NCBI GenBank assembly: GCA_023150895.1
Contig: JAKLJY010000011.1
Span: forward strand, 1 to 64,000
Direction: 5' to 3'
Length of the DNA stretch: 64,000 nt
Origin: Myxococcota bacterium
GTDB taxonomy: Bacteria > Myxococcota_A > Bradymonadia > UBA7976 > UBA1532
Made by a program: the position numbers and the translations under genes. Below the pieces are notes generated by a model. The model worked only from the letters and a program-made list of their open reading frames with translations. It was not told the DNA's origin and made no database searches. Positions 60,865 through 64,000 of the stretch are shown piece after piece; within the stretch, counting starts at the first letter, position 1, and each line of letters starts with the position of its first letter.

Positions 60865-62796
60865 ATGCGCCCTCGCCCGACGCGAGTGTTTTCCATCATC
60901 TCCGTCTTCTGGCTTTTCGCCACCGCTTGCGGAGACGCGGACGGCGGCGGTGACCGAACCGACGCCGGCGGCGGAGTGCCCGGCGTCGTCGGCTTGGGCG
61001 GCTCGCTGCCTGGCGGAGCCGTTGGGCAGGGCGGCGCGGATGGCGGGGCGGGGGGAGGCGGCGGCGACGCGGCCGGAGGCGTGCCGTACCTCGATCTCGG
61101 ACTCCCCTCTGGCGGGGGCGGTGGTGGAGGGCAGAACGGCGGCGCCGGTGGCGAACAGCCCCAGGGGCGTCGACTCCGAATCGAGCCGAGCGAGGCCACG
61201 CTCCTCCTTTCGACGGGGGTGACGCCGACGCAGCAGTTCAGTCTCACCCGAATCGGGCCCAACGGCGTCGATCCGGTCCCAGCAACCGAGGCGCTTTGGG
61301 CGGTCGTGCCCAACACGCTCGGCGAAATCGACACCTCTGGCCTTTTCACTGCAGGGGAGTTGGCCGGCGAGGCGTCCGTGGTGGCAGTCGTTGGGGGTCA
61401 ACAGGCGGAAGCGCGGGTGCGGCTCGTTCAACTCGGCTCGGTGCTCGAACCAGGAGTGCCCGCAGATGCACCGGTTCGTTTCGACGCGGCGCCGGAGGGA
61501 CAGGCGTGCGGCCCGCGTTGGGTCTATCCTGAGTCGGGTACGGTCATCCCGAGCAACCTCATCGGCTTCACGTTGCAGTGGGATGCCGAGGGGCATGACC
61601 TCTTTCGAGTGACCTTTCAGGTCGGTCAGGGCGCCGGCGCGCGGGTCGACTGGTTCACGGAAGAACCGGAACTCACACCGTCGGGAGACAACTGGACGAA
61701 TCTCTTGCGCACGGCGGCGGGTCAGCCAGTTCGCATGACCGTTACCGGACTCGGTGGGGCTGGCGATCAGGCCTGTCCGAGTGACGAACTACCGATTGAG
61801 GTCGACATCTCGCAGATGACCGGCGCGGTGTACTACTGGTCGACGACGGACTTCGGGATCATGCGCATTCCCATTGGGGACCTCGTGCCCGAGCCGTTCC
61901 TGAATCCCGCCACCGCGCCTGAGATCAACTGCCCGGCCTGTCACGCGCTCTCCCGTGATGGCCAGCGCATTGCGCTGACCCAGACGACGTTTCCGCCGTT
62001 CGGTTTCCTTTTCGTGTCGGCCGTGAACGAGCCGCGCTCGCCCTTCTACAACCCTGTGAACAAGGTCGGCTACTTCCCGAGCTTCAACCCGGCGAGCGAT
62101 CAACTCGTAGCCGGGAACGGAGGCCAGCTGGTCGTCACCGATGTTCTCAGCGGAGAAGAGATCGAGCGACTGCCCATGCCGCAAGGCCACGTTGGCGGCT
62201 CCCCGGATTGGGCCTGGCAATCCGACACGATCGTGGCCGCCTACGGAGAGGGCGGGCTGTCCAATCCTCTCCCGGACGCAGGTATCAACCTGGGCGCGAT
62301 CGCTCGCTGGGTGAAGAACAACGGGGTCTGGAGCGAACCCGAGGTCCTCGTCGAGCGGGAAGGGGATGAGGGGAATGATCGCCCGGCGTTTTCGCCCGAC
62401 GGGGCGTTCATCGCGTTCCAGCGCACGGGGGTCGCGCAGATGCAGGGACAAGCGATGGGCAACGCGGGCAATTCGCTGTGGATTATCCCAGCCGCAGGGG
62501 GCGGTGCACCTGTGGAACTGGCGCGCGCAAACATGGCCCTGAACATGGGCAATAGCTGGCCGAAGTGGGCGCCCGCAAATGGCGGTGGGCGTTTGTGGCT
62601 CGCGTTCTCGAGTTTCCGAAGTTACGGGAACAAGTTGCGCCAAGGCGGTGAGCCGAAACCGCAACTCTGGGTCACGGGAATCGACCCGGACGCCCCGCCT
62701 GGGAGCGACCCGTCGGCGCCGGCATTCTGGCTGCCGGGGCAAAGTATCGAGTCTGGCAATCACATTCCCTACTGGGCGGTCTACCAGAAGGAGTGA
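60865..62796 (+). CDS. Haem-c-motif, beta-propeller lipoprotein
   Basis: A 643-residue exported lipoprotein with lipobox FATAC (Cys22) and a Gly/Ala linker to about residue 95. An Ig-like (BIG_2-type) domain follows at about 110-190 (LRIEPSEATLLLSTG, then GLFTAGELAGEASVVAVVGG). A fibronectin-like domain and a CPACH haem-c site (Cys356) precede a TolB/WD-like propeller (YFPSFNPASDQLVAGNGGQL, GGSPDWAWQSDTIVAAY, RPAFSPDGAFIAFQRTG). This matches a recurrent myxobacterial family of unknown role. ATG at 60865 has TGGAG 6 bases upstream. After the stop, 194 bases to the next gene show no recognisable feature. Confidence 0.85.
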   Translation: MRPRPTRVFSIISVFWLFATACGDADGGGDRTDAGGGVPGVVGLGGSLPGGAVGQGGADGGAGGGGGDAAGGVPYLDLGLPSGGGGGGGQNGGAGGEQPQGRRLRIEPSEATLLLSTGVTPTQQFSLTRIGPNGVDPVPATEALWAVVPNTLGEIDTSGLFTAGELAGEASVVAVVGGQQAEARVRLVQLGSVLEPGVPADAPVRFDAAPEGQACGPRWVYPESGTVIPSNLIGFTLQWDAEGHDLFRVTFQVGQGAGARVDWFTEEPELTPSGDNWTNLLRTAAGQPVRMTVTGLGGAGDQACPSDELPIEVDISQMTGAVYYWSTTDFGIMRIPIGDLVPEPFLNPATAPEINCPACHALSRDGQRIALTQTTFPPFGFLFVSAVNEPRSPFYNPVNKVGYFPSFNPASDQLVAGNGGQLVVTDVLSGEEIERLPMPQGHVGGSPDWAWQSDTIVAAYGEGGLSNPLPDAGINLGAIARWVKNNGVWSEPEVLVEREGDEGNDRPAFSPDGAFIAFQRTGVAQMQGQAMGNAGNSLWIIPAAGGGAPVELARANMALNMGNSWPKWAPANGGGRLWLAFSSFRSYGNKLRQGGEPKPQLWVTGIDPDAPPGSDPSAPAFWLPGQSIESGNHIPYWAVYQKE

Positions 62797-62990
62797 ACGA
62801 CGCTGGCATGGCGACGGCCTCGGCACGTCACCTCATCGATGGCGGCGTACCAGACTGACCCGTTCTGCCGGAGAAACTCGCCACACGGGCGATCGGTGGG
62901 CCGTCGCCTCACCTGTCCTGGCGCAAAGGGGCGGAGACGACTCAGCTCAACGCGTGCCGTCTTCCCGAGGGCCGCGGGGGCCGAACTCGG

Positions 62991-63620
62991 TCAGTTCCAG
63001 GTCGCGGTGCATTGAAGCCCGAAGGTGCCATTGTGCCATGTGATGTCGTCCTGATCCTGGATCCTGCTGAAGTGGGCGTTGGCGGCGATGCCGATGCCCC
63101 ACTCGGGCGCGATCCACCATTCTTTTCCGAGCGTGAGGGTGCCCCCGAAGCCGACATCCGTCCGGAACGGGGTGTGTGCGCCTCTCTCGTGATCGCGCCT
63201 CTGCTCCTGCACGGATGCCCAAACAGCCGCGAACGCCAGGCTCACGTAGAGGTTCTCCTCGAGGAACGTCCAGCGCGTGCCCGCTCCGGCCGACGAGAGG
63301 CGGGCGCTGACGTCGAAGTCTGCATCGGCATACGCGCCGTTCGGATGGAAACTCGGCGCCCAGAGGGCTGTCTCTCCCAACTCCGCATAGACGGCCAGAC
63401 GCTGGTCGAGGGAGTATCCGAACGCCGCATTGAAGACGGTGCCCTCGCCCTGGATGAGCAAGGGGGCCGAGGTCAGGCGCCCATAGGTGATGCCGAAGCG
63501 GGCATTGGCGAAGAAACCGTCGTGGGTTTCGGGCTGACTGGCCGACGCGCTGGTCGCGAGCAGCGCGACGGTTGGGAGCACGACGGCGAAGGCGAAGGTT
63601 CGGTAGACTGAGGTCGACAT
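62991..63620 (-). CDS. Small outer-membrane beta-barrel protein (OmpW/Ail-like)
   Basis: A 209-residue exported protein with a signal peptide ending LLATSASA (about Ala27). The mature part shows eight or so amphipathic strands (GFFANARFGITYGRL, TVFNAAFGYSLDQRLAVYAE, LYVSLAFAAVWASV, TDVGFGGTLTLGKEWW) and ends with CTATWN. Small barrels of this kind are transporters, adhesins or structural. ATG at 63620 gives the best signal peptide; an ATG at 63653 overlaps the upstream stop by ATGA and is a serious alternative. It is the second of two minus-strand genes at the right edge. Confidence 0.75.
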   Translation of the reverse strand: MSTSVYRTFAFAVVLPTVALLATSASASQPETHDGFFANARFGITYGRLTSAPLLIQGEGTVFNAAFGYSLDQRLAVYAELGETALWAPSFHPNGAYADADFDVSARLSSAGAGTRWTFLEENLYVSLAFAAVWASVQEQRRDHERGAHTPFRTDVGFGGTLTLGKEWWIAPEWGIGIAANAHFSRIQDQDDITWHNGTFGLQCTATWN

Positions 63621-63649
63621 CGGCGGGGAGCCTACATCCAGCCGAGGCG

Positions 63650-64000
63650 TCATTCCAACAGGGGCAAGACCGGCTGCAACGACTCGGCCAAGTGAGGCAC
63701 GAGCGACGGCAAGATCGGTCGTCCCGCGCCGCCGATGTGGAGCACCAGATGGGCTTGCCCTGGCCCGACGCGCTCGACCACGGTCACGGTTCTCACGTCC
63801 GTGGCCAAGCCCGAGACCAATGCCCGGACAAAGGCCGGCCAGAGGTCGTCCGCCGAAGTGCCAGGCACCTCGGCTGCCGAGGTGCCAGGCACTTCGGCAA
63901 CTGGACCCTCGGCATGTCCAATGATCGTCGTGAGCTCGTCGGATCGTGGCACCGTTCCTCGACGGCGCGCCAACTCCAACGCAGCGCTCAACGGAGCATC
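63650..64000 (-). CDS. Partial gene with two in-frame palindromic-element copies
   Basis: The reading frame is open to the right edge, so the 5' end is outside. The visible 116 residues include LSAALELARRRGTVPRSDEL, a linker with AEVPGTSAAEVPGTSADD, and a C-terminal alpha/beta domain (FVRALVSGLATDVRTVTVVE, then LVLHIGGAGRPILP). No family recognised. The stop overlaps a possible start of the downstream barrel gene, so they may be cotranscribed. Confidence 0.6.
   Translation of the reverse strand, partial: DAPLSAALELARRRGTVPRSDELTTIIGHAEGPVAEVPGTSAAEVPGTSADDLWPAFVRALVSGLATDVRTVTVVERVGPGQAHLVLHIGGAGRPILPSLVPHLAESLQPVLPLLE
63852..63898. repeat. Tandem pair of palindromic elements in frame, 24-base period
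   Basis: Copy one has core GAAGTGCCAGGCACCTC and copy two GAGGTGCCAGGCACTTC. They are opposite orientations of the same element placed head to head, 24 bases (8 codons) apart. On the minus strand both read AEVPGTSA. This shows directly that orientation does not change the peptide. Confidence 0.95.

Noticed and set aside
19943-63898. DNA-uptake signal sequence as sole explanation of the repeats
   Set aside because: Haemophilus-type uptake words also contain AAGTGC and favour certain frames, but they are not tandemly amplified with 24-48-base periods. Kept only as an alternative.
1-64000. tRNA, rRNA, insertion sequence or prophage genes
   Set aside because: No cloverleaf-like sequence, transposase, integrase or phage structural motif was recognised by reading. 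A dedicated search could still find a tRNA.

Overview
This is a very GC-rich chromosomal window that looks like a myxobacterium or close relative (Myxococcota, former Deltaproteobacteria). The pointers are the many outer-membrane lipoproteins with low-complexity Asp/Pro/Ala or Gly/Ala linkers after the lipobox, two large histidine kinases, an IgGFc-binding-type protein, a CotH/lamin-tail protein, a copper type II monooxygenase fused to a haem-c motif, and one C-terminus resembling a MYXO-CTERM tail. No rRNA, tRNA, phage or insertion sequence was recognised. The assignment is an inference from gene content.

Layout. 1-13.4 kb, minus strand: two hybrid kinases (10907-13363, 9798-10910), then a tightly overlapped set of a DUF4132-like protein, a 1729-residue protein of unknown function and a MoxR-type AAA+ ATPase, then an M1 aminopeptidase and a lipoprotein cut by the left edge. 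13.5-19.2 kb: a CoA-transferase, divergent from a collagen-stalked decahaem cytochrome followed by a PpiC-type isomerase. 19.2-26.7 kb, minus: CotH protein, methyltransferase, beta-barrel and a single-pass membrane protein. 26.9-37.3 kb: multicopper oxidase, DUF4336 protein, quinone-oxidoreductase-like MDR enzyme, MFS exporter, APH-like kinase with a TetR regulator and its palindromic operator, a frameshifted pseudogene, an SsnA-like amidohydrolase and an AmpG-like transporter. 37.4-44.3 kb: PhoD phosphatase, XRE-cupin regulator, cysK, AI-2E permease, YchJ and a D-aminoacylase-like protein. 44.3-51.9 kb, minus: S8 peptidase, CHAT protease and DUF5924/DUF2914 protein downstream of thrC. 51.9-64 kb: YbjN-like protein, TtcA, DEAD-box helicase, then secreted proteins (Cu monooxygenase, MYXO-CTERM-like, IgGFc-binding, haem/beta-propeller lipoprotein) and two minus-strand genes at the right edge.

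The most striking element is not a gene. A roughly 23-bp imperfect palindrome (core GAAGTGCCTGGCACCTC, and a variant core GAAGTGGTCGGCACCTC) recurs at about a dozen places from 19.9 kb to the right end. It is absent from the first 19.9 kb as far as I can see. It forms tandem arrays in intergenic DNA (28.5, 42.9, 55.3 and 60.6 kb). It also lies in frame inside seven proteins, almost always read as AEVPGTSA, AEVVGTSA or AEVPTTSA. Because it is palindromic around a codon-symmetric centre, the main form encodes the same peptide in both orientations. This resembles, in behaviour but not in sequence, the protein-invading palindromic elements of Rickettsia.

Gene organisation is compact. Many neighbours overlap by ATGA or GTGA, indicating translational coupling. 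Several genes without a Shine-Dalgarno sequence have a TANNNT-like -10 box only 6-9 bases before the start codon, which suggests leaderless transcripts.
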